In this document: positions 8,482-15,686 of the stretch, piece by piece
Numbering within the stretch: position 1 is the stretch's first letter
Layout of the letters: every line of letters starts with the position of its first letter
NCBI GenBank assembly: GCA_964581505.1
Contig: CAZOOR010000040.1
Location: forward strand, 1-24,794
Direction of reading: 5' to 3'
Length of the DNA: 24,794 bases
Source: CAZOOR01 sp964581505
GTDB taxonomy: Bacteria; Bacteroidota; Ignavibacteria; Kapaibacteriales; UBA2268
Notes under the pieces: model-generated
What the model was told of the DNA's origin: nothing
Databases searched by the model: none
Seen by the model: the letters and a program-made list of their open reading frames with translations, nothing else
Made by a program: the position numbers and the translations under genes

Positions 8482-9245
8482 AACTAGCTGTTCCTAATAT
8501 TATCGCTTACGAAAAATTATTTAATAATTCTGATTTCATTGATAATGTCAAAGATTTACAGATATTTAAAGTTAATGAAGAAGATACTTATAAATTACTA
8601 CTTGCAAAAAAAGTTGATGCCGCATTACTTTCACCATTAGGTTACGGCTTGGGTGTTGATAAAGCCGATTTTCGCATTATTCCCGAAACGGCGCTTTCTA
8701 CTGTGGATTATACGGGTTTGGCTTCTATATTCTTCCGGCAGGGTTTACAGGAAATATCCAAAGTTGCAAGTAATAGACCGAATGACTATTTAATTAAAAT
8801 CGGTGGCATTTTACTTGCAGAGAAATACGGCTTTGATGTAGAGCTATTTGAAGCGGACGGTGGGAAAAATGACATTTTAAAGAAATTCGATGCCGCCATT
8901 ATTCGTGAGCAGAGCCATGCCGCTGATAATGCCCTTGATGTAAGCGATGAATGGTTTGATATGTACGAAATGCCATTACCGCTTTTGGCTTGGGTTACTT
9001 GGCAAGATGCGACACCTGAAAAGCTTATCCAATATATACGGAATATAGCAACAATAGGAGAAGGCAAAGAAGAAAATATAATAGAAACATCAAGCGCCAA
9101 AACCGATTATAATTTACGGGAAGGACAATTGTTTTGGTCTTGGACTGAGGAAGTCGAGAAAGCATTTGAGCAGATGTTACAATTTCTCTATTTCCATCAA
9201 TTCTTTTCACATATACCAGCTATCAAGGTTTTTGGAAGAGATTAA
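8478..9245 (+). CDS. mqnA: MqnA/MqnD-family menaquinone biosynthesis protein, MqnA-like
   Basis: The 255-aa protein belongs to the VitK2-biosynthesis family. MqnA, chorismate dehydratase, makes 3-[(1-carboxyvinyl)oxy]benzoate at the start of the futalosine pathway to menaquinone. Matching features are LLLAKKVDAALLSPLGYG at 40-57, the ADFRIIPETALS strand after it, LLAEKYGFDVELF in the middle, and the FDAAII...DVSDEWFDMYEMPLPLLAW block, equivalent to the LGEEW..TGLPFVFA block of MqnA. The N-terminal SYLNTRP-like motif of typical MqnA is missing (it reads AVPNIIAY), so this is a divergent member, and a different substrate cannot be excluded. The start overlaps the TrmH stop as ATGA. No other mqn gene is in the window, which is common because these genes are often scattered. 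Confidence 0.72.
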   Translation: MKLAVPNIIAYEKLFNNSDFIDNVKDLQIFKVNEEDTYKLLLAKKVDAALLSPLGYGLGVDKADFRIIPETALSTVDYTGLASIFFRQGLQEISKVASNRPNDYLIKIGGILLAEKYGFDVELFEADGGKNDILKKFDAAIIREQSHAADNALDVSDEWFDMYEMPLPLLAWVTWQDATPEKLIQYIRNIATIGEGKEENIIETSSAKTDYNLREGQLFWSWTEEVEKAFEQMLQFLYFHQFFSHIPAIKVFGRD

Positions 9246-9543
9246 TGTACTTTCAGTTCCCGTCTGTAAGAGAAGCAAGAAAGGCAAAAGACAATGTGTC
9301 ATTCCTGCGAAAGCAGGAATCTCTTCATTGCCATTCCTACAAAAGAAAAGAAAGATAAAAGACATAATATAAAATCGCACCCTGAAGGATGCGGTTTGAA
9401 AACAACCGCCCCTCACCCAGCCTGCCGCTCACAAAGGACGAGGAAACAAAGGCATTATAATTTCAAAAACTTATATATGCTCACCGCCAAAAACTAAAAC
9501 GACGGGGTTTCAGTGATGCGGGAAAGAAATATTAATTATGAAA
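9246..9543. other. Spacer with repeat remnants and no gene
   Basis: This 298-nt stretch separates convergent genes. It holds the palindromic repeat at 9296-9323, a weak hairpin around 9385-9402 (CGCA...TGCG), and a CCCCTCACCCAG-type segment near 9410-9425. That segment resembles, in degraded form, a dispersed repeat seen again on the minus strand near 24485-24530. Open frames through it carry the repeat's own translation (IPAFAGMT) and are not genes. No convincing terminator was found for either neighbour. Confidence 0.6.
9296..9323. repeat. Dispersed palindromic repeat (IPAFAGMT type)
   Basis: Arms ATTCCTGC (9301-9308) and GCAGGAAT (9313-9320) form a perfect 8-bp stem closed by GAAA, a GNRA tetraloop. 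They are flanked by GTGTC and CTC. This matches the small intergenic palindrome found in very many bacterial genomes, recognisable because it translates as IPAFAGMT on one strand and IPAKAGI on the other. A half copy (GTCATTCCTGC) recurs near 24697-24707. Its mobilisation mechanism cannot be seen here. Confidence 0.8.
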
Positions 9544-10440
9544 TCAAATATATTTCAGTGTATAGTCCATTAAATTCTTATACATAATTTTTTCAATAAG
9601 GGTATAGTCGAGTTTCAAATCGTTGCGTAGCATTTGTTCAAGTTCGATATAGCCGCGCACATCATCAAATGGTGCCGAAGGAATACCGTCGAAATCAGCA
9701 CCCATACCGAGAACATCGGCGGCACCGAGTTCGAGCATATATTCAATATGTTGCAGCAGTCCTGCTTTCAAATTATCCTTATCATCGCAAATTATATCGG
9801 GATAAAAATTCATTCCGATAAAGCCGCCACGGGTGATAATCTCTTTGATTTGCTCATCATAGAGATTGCGGGGGTGAGCAAAAATTTTATGTGCATTCGA
9901 GTGCGAAGCAATGAATGGCTTTGATGTATTTTTCACGACATCGTCAAAACCGGCAACATTCAGATGAGAAACATCAATAATCATATTCATATTTTCCATT
10001 TCCTTAATCAGCTCCACACCGAAAGCGGTCAAACCATAAGGATTATCAATACCGTCAGCAACATAATTCCGATGATTCCAAGTAAGCCCCATAGCACGCA
10101 CACCGAGTTCATAGAAAACGCGTAGGTTGTTCAGGTCGTCAATAATGGGAGTAGCCCCTTCGAGAGAGAGCAAAATATTTACTTTGTCATCTTTGAAGCC
10201 GTCCGGCGAAAGCAAAAGATTAACCTTTCCCCGATTCTTTGAATAAAAATTTCCAATAGCATTAAAAGCAAAGCGAACAGCCGAATCACCCGAATATTGT
10301 GGTGGTGTGAAAACAGCAAAATATTGTAATACACCGCCGGCTTCATTGAATTTTTCCAAACTCCAATGTGCATCTTCGCTGTGGAATGGATTGTCTTTGA
10401 ATTTAGTCAGAGTGTCGCAATGTGCATCGGCAACTTTCAT
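9544..10440 (-). CDS. Membrane dipeptidase, peptidase family M19
   Basis: The 298-aa zinc-dependent dipeptidase is of the renal-dipeptidase family (amidohydrolase TIM barrel). Metal ligands are visible in order: H7 and D9 in DAHCDT, E94 in LSLEGATP, H159 in IDVSHLN and H180 in ASHSNAH, plus the conserved MGADFDG at 246-252, where D249 is the probable catalytic aspartate. It lacks a signal peptide, so it is probably cytoplasmic and may handle dipeptides from uptake or cell-wall turnover; the substrate is not predictable. Length is on the short side of the family but all metal sites are present. A GAGGA Shine-Dalgarno lies 7 nt before the ATG. The gene is monocistronic and divergent from the response regulator at 10591. 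Confidence 0.92.
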   Translation of the reverse strand: MKVADAHCDTLTKFKDNPFHSEDAHWSLEKFNEAGGVLQYFAVFTPPQYSGDSAVRFAFNAIGNFYSKNRGKVNLLLSPDGFKDDKVNILLSLEGATPIIDDLNNLRVFYELGVRAMGLTWNHRNYVADGIDNPYGLTAFGVELIKEMENMNMIIDVSHLNVAGFDDVVKNTSKPFIASHSNAHKIFAHPRNLYDEQIKEIITRGGFIGMNFYPDIICDDKDNLKAGLLQHIEYMLELGAADVLGMGADFDGIPSAPFDDVRGYIELEQMLRNDLKLDYTLIEKIMYKNLMDYTLKYI

Positions 10441-10548
10441 AGTAATTCCTCAATTATTATATGAACAAATTTAATCTAATATAGTAATAAAAATCAAAAA
10501 CACAAAGAATATTTTCATTGAATAATTTTAAATTAGTGCTTTGTTTTG

Positions 10549-10556
10549 TAATTTTG
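10549..10556 (+). promoter_or_regulatory. Possible -7 promoter element (TAATTTTG)
   Basis: TAATTTTG matches TAnnTTTG and lies 34 nt before the ATG of the OmpR-type regulator in the divergent 150-nt spacer. The nearest upstream TTG (10518-10520) is 28 nt away, longer than the usual spacing, so support is weak. Confidence 0.3.
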
Positions 10557-10590
10557 TTCAGAGCAAAGGGGTTAGTTATTAATAAAAGAT

Positions 10591-11298
10591 ATGAATATTA
10601 AGGAAGAAAACAATAATCCGCTAAAAAAAACAGTTGCAGTTGTGGACGACGAACCCGATATTCTGGAACTCGTATCACTACATCTGGCACGTAATGGATT
10701 TGAACCGCTTGGCTTCAATGATGCCAAAGCATTGCTGAAACATCTTGATAATGAAATACCTGATTTAATTATTCTGGATTTAATGCTACCCGATATGGAC
10801 GGATTTGAATTGTGCAAGTATTTACGACAGAGAGATATATTCTCGCATATTCCTATAATAATGCTTACGGCTCGCTCTGACGAAGCGGATAAAATAATCG
10901 GTCTCGAAATAGGAGCCGATGACTACATCACAAAGCCATTCTCGCCCCGCGAAATGGTGGCGCGAGTAAAAGCCGTATTACGGCGTGGCAGAACGCAAAG
11001 CGATGATTTTATTGAAATCGGTAAAATATTAAAAATCAATTTGCAAAAATTTGAAGTAGTTGTTGATGACGTAAAAATAGAACTTACTACAACGGAATTC
11101 AAAATTTTACGTATGTTTTCCGAGCATAATGGCTGGGTTTTCTCTCGAGAGCAAATTTTGGATAAACTTGGCGTAAATGAAAAAGGAGTTCTGGATAGAA
11201 CCGTTGATGTACATATTAAAAATTTGCGAGAAAAACTTGGTACCGCCGGTAAATATATTAAAAATATTCGCGGCATCGGCTACAAACTTGAAACATAA
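10591..11298 (+). CDS. OmpR/PhoB-family response regulator (orphan)
   Basis: The 235-aa two-domain transcription factor has a receiver at about 13-128, with acidic pocket D19/D20, phospho-acceptor D63 in IILDLMLPDMDG, T93 in MLTARS and K115 in YITKPF. A winged-helix DNA-binding domain fills about 138-235 and contains LTTTEFKILRMF, DRTVDVHIKNLREKLG and the terminal IRGIGYKLE wing. All receiver key residues are intact, so it should be phosphorylated by a histidine kinase. No kinase gene lies beside it; the nearest, at 12856-14046, is on the other strand and has its own partner regulator, so this is an orphan here. The regulon is unknown. It starts after an AT-rich leader without a clear Shine-Dalgarno. 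Confidence 0.93.
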   Translation: MNIKEENNNPLKKTVAVVDDEPDILELVSLHLARNGFEPLGFNDAKALLKHLDNEIPDLIILDLMLPDMDGFELCKYLRQRDIFSHIPIIMLTARSDEADKIIGLEIGADDYITKPFSPREMVARVKAVLRRGRTQSDDFIEIGKILKINLQKFEVVVDDVKIELTTTEFKILRMFSEHNGWVFSREQILDKLGVNEKGVLDRTVDVHIKNLREKLGTAGKYIKNIRGIGYKLET

Positions 11299-11357
11299 TT
11301 TTGACACGAAAAATATCAGATAGAATTTAATTAATTATAAGTAATTTCGGAATTATT

Positions 11358-12173
11358 ATGAATAGACCAACAATTGTATTGACTACTGATTTTGGGACAG
11401 ATGATATATATCTGGGTGTGATGAAAGCTATTATTTACTCAATGGCACCCGATGCAAATATCATTGATTTAACACACAGTATAGCCCCGCAAAATTTTAA
11501 ACAAGCGGCTTTTCTGCTTTCTGTATCTGTCAAATATTTTCCGAAAAATACTATATTTTTGACTATCATCGACCCGGGGGTTGGGACTGCCCGGAATATG
11601 ATTGCAATGAAATGTAAGGACTATACTTTTTTATCACCGGATAACGGCACTTTGAGCTATGTACTTCAACATTATACGCCCGATGCCATTTATTCAATAA
11701 CCGAGAAAGAATATTTTTTAGATGACATTAGTGCTACATTTCACGGACGAGACGTATTTGCACCGGTTGCGGCACACTTGGCTAATGGATTGGATATTTC
11801 CAAATTGGGCGAACGGGTAAGCCCGCTCAGCCTGATTACCGTACCTGATGCACAGTGTTTCCTTGACGCACAAAACATTTGGCATGGGGAAATATTGCAT
11901 ATAGACCGTTTCGGTAATATTGTTACATCGCTCAAAGCTGAAACAATGGATATTAATCCATATCATTTTGCTAAACAAGAATTGAATTGGATGTTTGAAC
12001 TGGGGAGTATTAAAATTAGATATTTGAGCCAAACATTTGCTGATGTTAATATTGGCGATTATTTGGCTTATGTAGGTAGTTTCGGTTATATTGAAATCGG
12101 TAAGCGTGACGGTAACGCCGCGAAAGAACTCGGAATTATGACCGGACAGAATATTTACGGTTGGAAATTCTGA
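11358..12173 (+). CDS. S-adenosyl-L-methionine hydrolase (DUF62/SAM_HAT family)
   Basis: The 271-aa enzyme belongs to the family related to fluorinase, whose bacterial and archaeal members mostly hydrolyse SAM to adenosine and methionine using hydroxide. Motifs are LTTDFGTDDIYLG (8-20), IDPGVGTARN (71-80), SPDNGTLS (93-100), TFHGRDVFAP (127-136) and the C-terminal-domain start HIDRFGNIVTSL. The Asp-Arg-His set described for SAM hydrolases fits D72, R79 and H129. I see no sign of the extra loop that marks fluorinases, so halogenation is unlikely. The gene starts 59 nt after the response regulator, so they may share a transcript. It ends exactly where the convergent NarL regulator ends, with no base between the two stop codons. 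Confidence 0.9.
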   Translation: MNRPTIVLTTDFGTDDIYLGVMKAIIYSMAPDANIIDLTHSIAPQNFKQAAFLLSVSVKYFPKNTIFLTIIDPGVGTARNMIAMKCKDYTFLSPDNGTLSYVLQHYTPDAIYSITEKEYFLDDISATFHGRDVFAPVAAHLANGLDISKLGERVSPLSLITVPDAQCFLDAQNIWHGEILHIDRFGNIVTSLKAETMDINPYHFAKQELNWMFELGSIKIRYLSQTFADVNIGDYLAYVGSFGYIEIGKRDGNAAKELGIMTGQNIYGWKF

Positions 12174-12872
12174 TTATATTTCTTGGAAGATACCGCTCTC
12201 TATTGCTTCGCGTATCATTTCAACAGAATTTTTAACGTCAATTTTTTTAAGAATATTCTTGCGGTGCGTCTCGACTGTTCGATAACTAATATATAACATC
12301 TCTGATATATCTTTTGTTGAATGCCCTTTGACAATTAATTTAAATATTTGTTTCTCCCGTTTTGTTAGCCTTTGGAAACGTGCTGTAAATGAATCCATTT
12401 CGAGCTGTTTCCTATCATATTCTTCTACTTTTGCTAAATCCTGTCGGTCGTTTGATGTATTCTGTACATGTTGTTGAGACAATTTGCATAAGTATTTCCG
12501 GTCGTCCATAACGGTAAAAACGGCTTCGACTAATTCCTCGGACTCCGAAAATTTTGTGATAAATCCATTGGCACCTGCAACTAATGACTTTTTAATCAGC
12601 CAACTTTCCGTGTGATTGGATACCATAATTATACGGAGTTTCTTATCTTTCTTTCTTAACACTTTTAGGGCTTGCATACCATCAACCACAGGCATATCAA
12701 TATCCAAGAGTAATACGTCCGGCTTCAATTTTTCGGTTGCTTCGATTGTTTCTTTTCCGTCCTGAGTAATACCGATAATTTGGAATTCTTCAATCATTTC
12801 AAGATTTGCCGATAGTAATTTTGCCACTAAATGGTGGTCTTCGGCAATTAATATTTTAATTTTTTCTTTCAT
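12174..12872 (-). CDS. NarL/LuxR-family response regulator
   Basis: The 232-aa regulator has a receiver at about 5-125, with D57 in LLLDIDMP as phospho-acceptor and K107 in FITKFSE. A linker follows, then a LuxR-type helix-turn-helix at about 167-229: LTKREKQIFKLIVKGHSTKDIS followed by the recognition helix region ISYRTVETHRKNILKK. In place of the usual threonine before the switch it has serine (S85), a common variant. Its start lies inside the end of the kinase gene (17-nt overlap in another frame), which indicates translational coupling and makes that kinase its probable partner. Output genes cannot be identified. The gene abuts the convergent SAM hydrolase with zero spacing. Confidence 0.93.
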   Translation of the reverse strand: MKEKIKILIAEDHHLVAKLLSANLEMIEEFQIIGITQDGKETIEATEKLKPDVLLLDIDMPVVDGMQALKVLRKKDKKLRIIMVSNHTESWLIKKSLVAGANGFITKFSESEELVEAVFTVMDDRKYLCKLSQQHVQNTSNDRQDLAKVEEYDRKQLEMDSFTARFQRLTKREKQIFKLIVKGHSTKDISEMLYISYRTVETHRKNILKKIDVKNSVEMIREAIESGIFQEI

Positions 12873-14046
12873 TTGTTTCCGCTAACTTATTCCCTAATAA
12901 CAAAATAAAATCTGTTCCTTTGCCTACCTGAGTATCACATAGAAGTTTGAAACCCAGAATTTCGCTCATACTTTTTGAAATAGCTAAGCCCATACCGGAA
13001 GACGGCTCATTGCCTGTCGGCTTATTTGATATTTTGCAGAACTTATCAAAAATATGTGGCAATTCGACTTCCGGTATTCCAGGTCCTTCGTCTCGAATTA
13101 CTACCCTTGCAATAAATCCTTCTTCCACTTCTTCGGGGCTTGCCACTTCAATTATAAATGTAACCGTTGTCCCGTTAAACGAAAATGTCAAAGCATTTTC
13201 AATTAAATTTTCAAGGATTTGCTTAGTTTTCAAAAAATCATTTTTAAAACTTCTATTATTGAGTTTATCGTCAATAACGATATTAATATTCTTTTTCTTT
13301 GCTTGCTCCCTAAATTCACTCTCCAAAACAAGCATCAGTTCGGTTAAATCGAACTCCTGCACAATTACTTCGTACTTGCCTTCTTCCAAGTCATTCATCG
13401 TTAGAATATCATTAATAATCTTCAGCATACTATCTGCGGCGGAACTAATATCAGTCAGGAACTCCTGCAAGTTGTCATCGCTCAAACTATCAAAGCGCTC
13501 CATAATTAATTTAGTGAATCCCTGAATTACTTTTAGCGGATTACGCAAGTCGTGTGCCGCAATTTTCAAAAATTCATTTTTATCTTCGTTTAGTTCCGTT
13601 AAGTGTACGAATTGTTCCAGTAATTTTTTCTTTGCTTTCTGCAAGTCCAGATGTGTTTTAATGCGAGCAATCAGTTCAGCCGGCTCGAATGGTTTTGTGA
13701 TATAATCATTAGCACCGAGTTTCAAGCCCTTAATCACATCATCAAGCATAACGCGTGCCGTTACGAATATAATAGGTGTATCGGCGGTTGCCTCATTATT
13801 TTTCAACATTTTGAATGCTTCGAAGCCATCAATCTCAGGCATCATAATATCCAGCAATATCAAATCCGGCAATAATTCATTAGCTTTTGCTATACCTTCC
13901 TTTGCAGACAAAGCGCTTACCAGCTTAAACTCCTTCAAGACAATTTGCAAATACCGCAAATTATCCGGCTGGTCATCTATTAGCAGAATTAGTTCATTTT
14001 TATGAGAAGCAATGTCCTTAATAATATATTTTTCTTCTTTAGCCAT
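12856..14046 (-). CDS. Receiver-histidine kinase hybrid (soluble sensor kinase)
   Basis: The 396-aa protein puts a receiver domain first (about 17-135: D66 in LILLDIMMP, T97 in VTAR, K118 in YITKPF). A short coiled linker follows, then a histidine kinase: H-box FLKIAAHDLRNPL with H165, N-box QILENLIENALTFS near 277-290, G1 DEGPGIP at 319-325 and G2 GMGLAIS at 351-357. There is no membrane segment or separate sensor domain, so it is cytosolic and probably receives its input through phosphorylation of its receiver by another kinase. It likely phosphorylates the downstream NarL-type regulator, whose gene overlaps it by 17 nt. The pair therefore looks like a middle and end piece of a phosphorelay. 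The upstream spacer shows no clear ribosome site. Confidence 0.92.
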   Translation of the reverse strand: MAKEEKYIIKDIASHKNELILLIDDQPDNLRYLQIVLKEFKLVSALSAKEGIAKANELLPDLILLDIMMPEIDGFEAFKMLKNNEATADTPIIFVTARVMLDDVIKGLKLGANDYITKPFEPAELIARIKTHLDLQKAKKKLLEQFVHLTELNEDKNEFLKIAAHDLRNPLKVIQGFTKLIMERFDSLSDDNLQEFLTDISSAADSMLKIINDILTMNDLEEGKYEVIVQEFDLTELMLVLESEFREQAKKKNINIVIDDKLNNRSFKNDFLKTKQILENLIENALTFSFNGTTVTFIIEVASPEEVEEGFIARVVIRDEGPGIPEVELPHIFDKFCKISNKPTGNEPSSGMGLAISKSMSEILGFKLLCDTQVGKGTDFILLLGNKLAETNERKN

Positions 14047-14167
14047 AGTTATCGAAATATGTTCAATTCCATATAATTGAGTTTAAAATACTTCATTCAA
14101 ATAATATTAAGCAAATATAATACCAAAAAGATAGCGTCAGTATAATTTATGGAATGTTTTGAATGGG

Positions 14168-14205
14168 AAAGCAGGATTTGCGTCTTACAACACAAACCCT
14201 GCTTT
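14168..14205. terminator. Hairpin terminator downstream of the flippase gene
   Basis: Arms 14168-14180 and 14193-14205 (AAAGCAGG-A-TTTG with CAAA-C-CCTGCTTT) form a 12-bp stem with one A/C mismatch and a 12-nt loop. It sits between the minus-strand flippase stop (14280) and the kinase start. T-runs are short, so efficiency is uncertain. Confidence 0.6.
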
Positions 14206-14279
14206 AATTAATAAAATTTATTATAAGTAAAATCAATTACTCTTTAATAAATTTTAATATATAAGATTGCTGATTAGAA

Positions 14280-15572
14280 TTAATTTTTAATAAAAAAATC
14301 CTTTGTATCAAGAATACTCCTAAATAAATCTTTCAATTTTAATTTTAAATTTTTGATGGAATCAAGATATACAAGTATACTCATAACTCCATAATAAGAG
14401 ACTAAAGCAATGGGCATATATGTTAAAAAACCACCATAACCAATGATTACTATTGTTATTGTAAATACTAGTAACCCAATGAGATAGTAGAATAATAATA
14501 TATTAAGTCTATTTTTACTAATAATAAAAAGAAATAACATTTGAAAAGGTAAGAACAATGCAGCTAAAAGAATAACTTTAAAAAAAACAAGCGACTGCAT
14601 GAATCGTTCAGGTAATATCCAATTAAAAATAATATCTGCTAAACCAAAATATAAAATTACAACTGCAAAAAAAAAGGAAACAAATAGAAATGAAAGAGAT
14701 TTAGTAGCCAGAAGACTAAAATCTTTATAATTTTTTTTATCTAACAACTTAACAGCTTCCGGATAAATAATTCCGTTTACAGCACCTAGTGCTTCATCAA
14801 AAACACGGAATATATTCTTTGCTGCAGCATAAAAACCTACTTCGTTTAAACTAAAAAATATTTTTACAAAGAAAACATCCAACTGTCTAGGTAAAGAGTA
14901 CATAATATTTGCTAGTGTCATTTTCCACGAAAAATTATATACTTGACGCCAACCTATATCGCCTGTACGCGTAAATATGAGTTCCTTGCGGATTAGCACT
15001 AATGCAACTGCCGAACTTGCCATTGAGCCATAAAGATAAATGTATGCCAAATCGTTAAAAGTCAGGAATTTTACAGATGATATTTTTATGAATATAAGTG
15101 CCGCCATTGTTCCGAAAAAAGTGAGATTAGTCAGAAATAAATAAAACATATTTTGAATACGATATATTATTTTCTGACTGTATGTGCGTGGAATGAACGC
15201 AAGCGAAAGCACCGGTAGAAAAGATGCAATATCCAAAATACGGGATTCATCGAACAAACCAGCAAGCGAATACCGCAAAACAAAAACAAGTAGCGATATA
15301 CCAAGTGTAAGGGACAGATGCGAAACTAATGCAATTAGATTGACTTTACCGCGATTGCGTTCGTTCATTCCGAACTGGATAAGACTTTGCAAGGAAAACG
15401 AATCGCTTATTGTGAATATCCATGTATGCAGACCGATAAGCAAGGAATAAAGCCCGAACTCTGCCGGCACAGTGTAGTTCATTATTACAATTAGTACAAA
15501 GCCGTAGAGAATAAACAGCGCCTTGTCTGCAAGCGACCATGATATTAATCCTATGTGGTCTTGAACTCTCAA
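14280..15572 (-). CDS. Oligosaccharide flippase family protein (Wzx-like, MOP superfamily)
   Basis: The 430-aa integral membrane protein has about 10-12 hydrophobic segments spread over its whole length. Its opening, IGLISWSLADKALFILYGF...NYTVPAEFGLYSLLIG, follows the flippase pattern of a first helix pair ending in a PxEFGxYSL motif. Family members move lipid-linked oligosaccharide repeat units across the inner membrane for O-antigen or exopolysaccharide synthesis. No glycosyltransferase genes lie nearby, so it is isolated from any sugar cluster in this window. The only start that keeps the first helix is TTG at 15570-15572, directly preceded in frame by a TAA; the next ATG would remove the first helix. 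The 3' half is AT-richer than the 5' half. Confidence 0.85.
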   Translation of the reverse strand: MRVQDHIGLISWSLADKALFILYGFVLIVIMNYTVPAEFGLYSLLIGLHTWIFTISDSFSLQSLIQFGMNERNRGKVNLIALVSHLSLTLGISLLVFVLRYSLAGLFDESRILDIASFLPVLSLAFIPRTYSQKIIYRIQNMFYLFLTNLTFFGTMAALIFIKISSVKFLTFNDLAYIYLYGSMASSAVALVLIRKELIFTRTGDIGWRQVYNFSWKMTLANIMYSLPRQLDVFFVKIFFSLNEVGFYAAAKNIFRVFDEALGAVNGIIYPEAVKLLDKKNYKDFSLLATKSLSFLFVSFFFAVVILYFGLADIIFNWILPERFMQSLVFFKVILLAALFLPFQMLFLFIISKNRLNILLFYYLIGLLVFTITIVIIGYGGFLTYMPIALVSYYGVMSILVYLDSIKNLKLKLKDLFRSILDTKDFFIKN

Positions 15573-15638
15573 TTATTCATTTTTGATTAATAAAAAAAAC
15601 AAATTAATGATAATGCAGGATAAATCAAACATAAAGCG

Positions 15639-15671
15639 GACTTCGCACAAATTATTTATGTACGAAGTCCA
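15639..15671 (-). terminator. Terminator downstream of the DUF4139 gene
   Basis: GGACTTCG (15639-15646) pairs with CGAAGTCC (15664-15671), an 8-bp stem with a 17-nt AT-rich loop. It lies 16 nt past the stop of the minus-strand DUF4139 gene. The arm GGACTTC also forms the terminator at 77-102. The following T-run is weak on the minus strand. Confidence 0.6.
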
Positions 15672-15686
15672 CAGGTGTTATTCAAA

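Noticed and set aside
9296..9323. CRISPR-like repeat
   Set aside because: There is a single full copy and no regularly spaced units, so it is not an array.
9207..9497. Open frames on both strands through the 9.3-kb spacer
   Set aside because: They translate the palindromic repeat (IPAFAGMT/IPAKAGI) and flanking spacer, with no protein family.
11358..12173. Fluorinase/chlorinase assignment
   Set aside because: The gene shows the hydrolase Asp-Arg-His set and I see no extra loop typical of halogenases.
12947..13525. 192-codon plus-strand frame inside the kinase gene
   Set aside because: Serine/isoleucine/leucine-rich antisense of a real kinase, with no motif.
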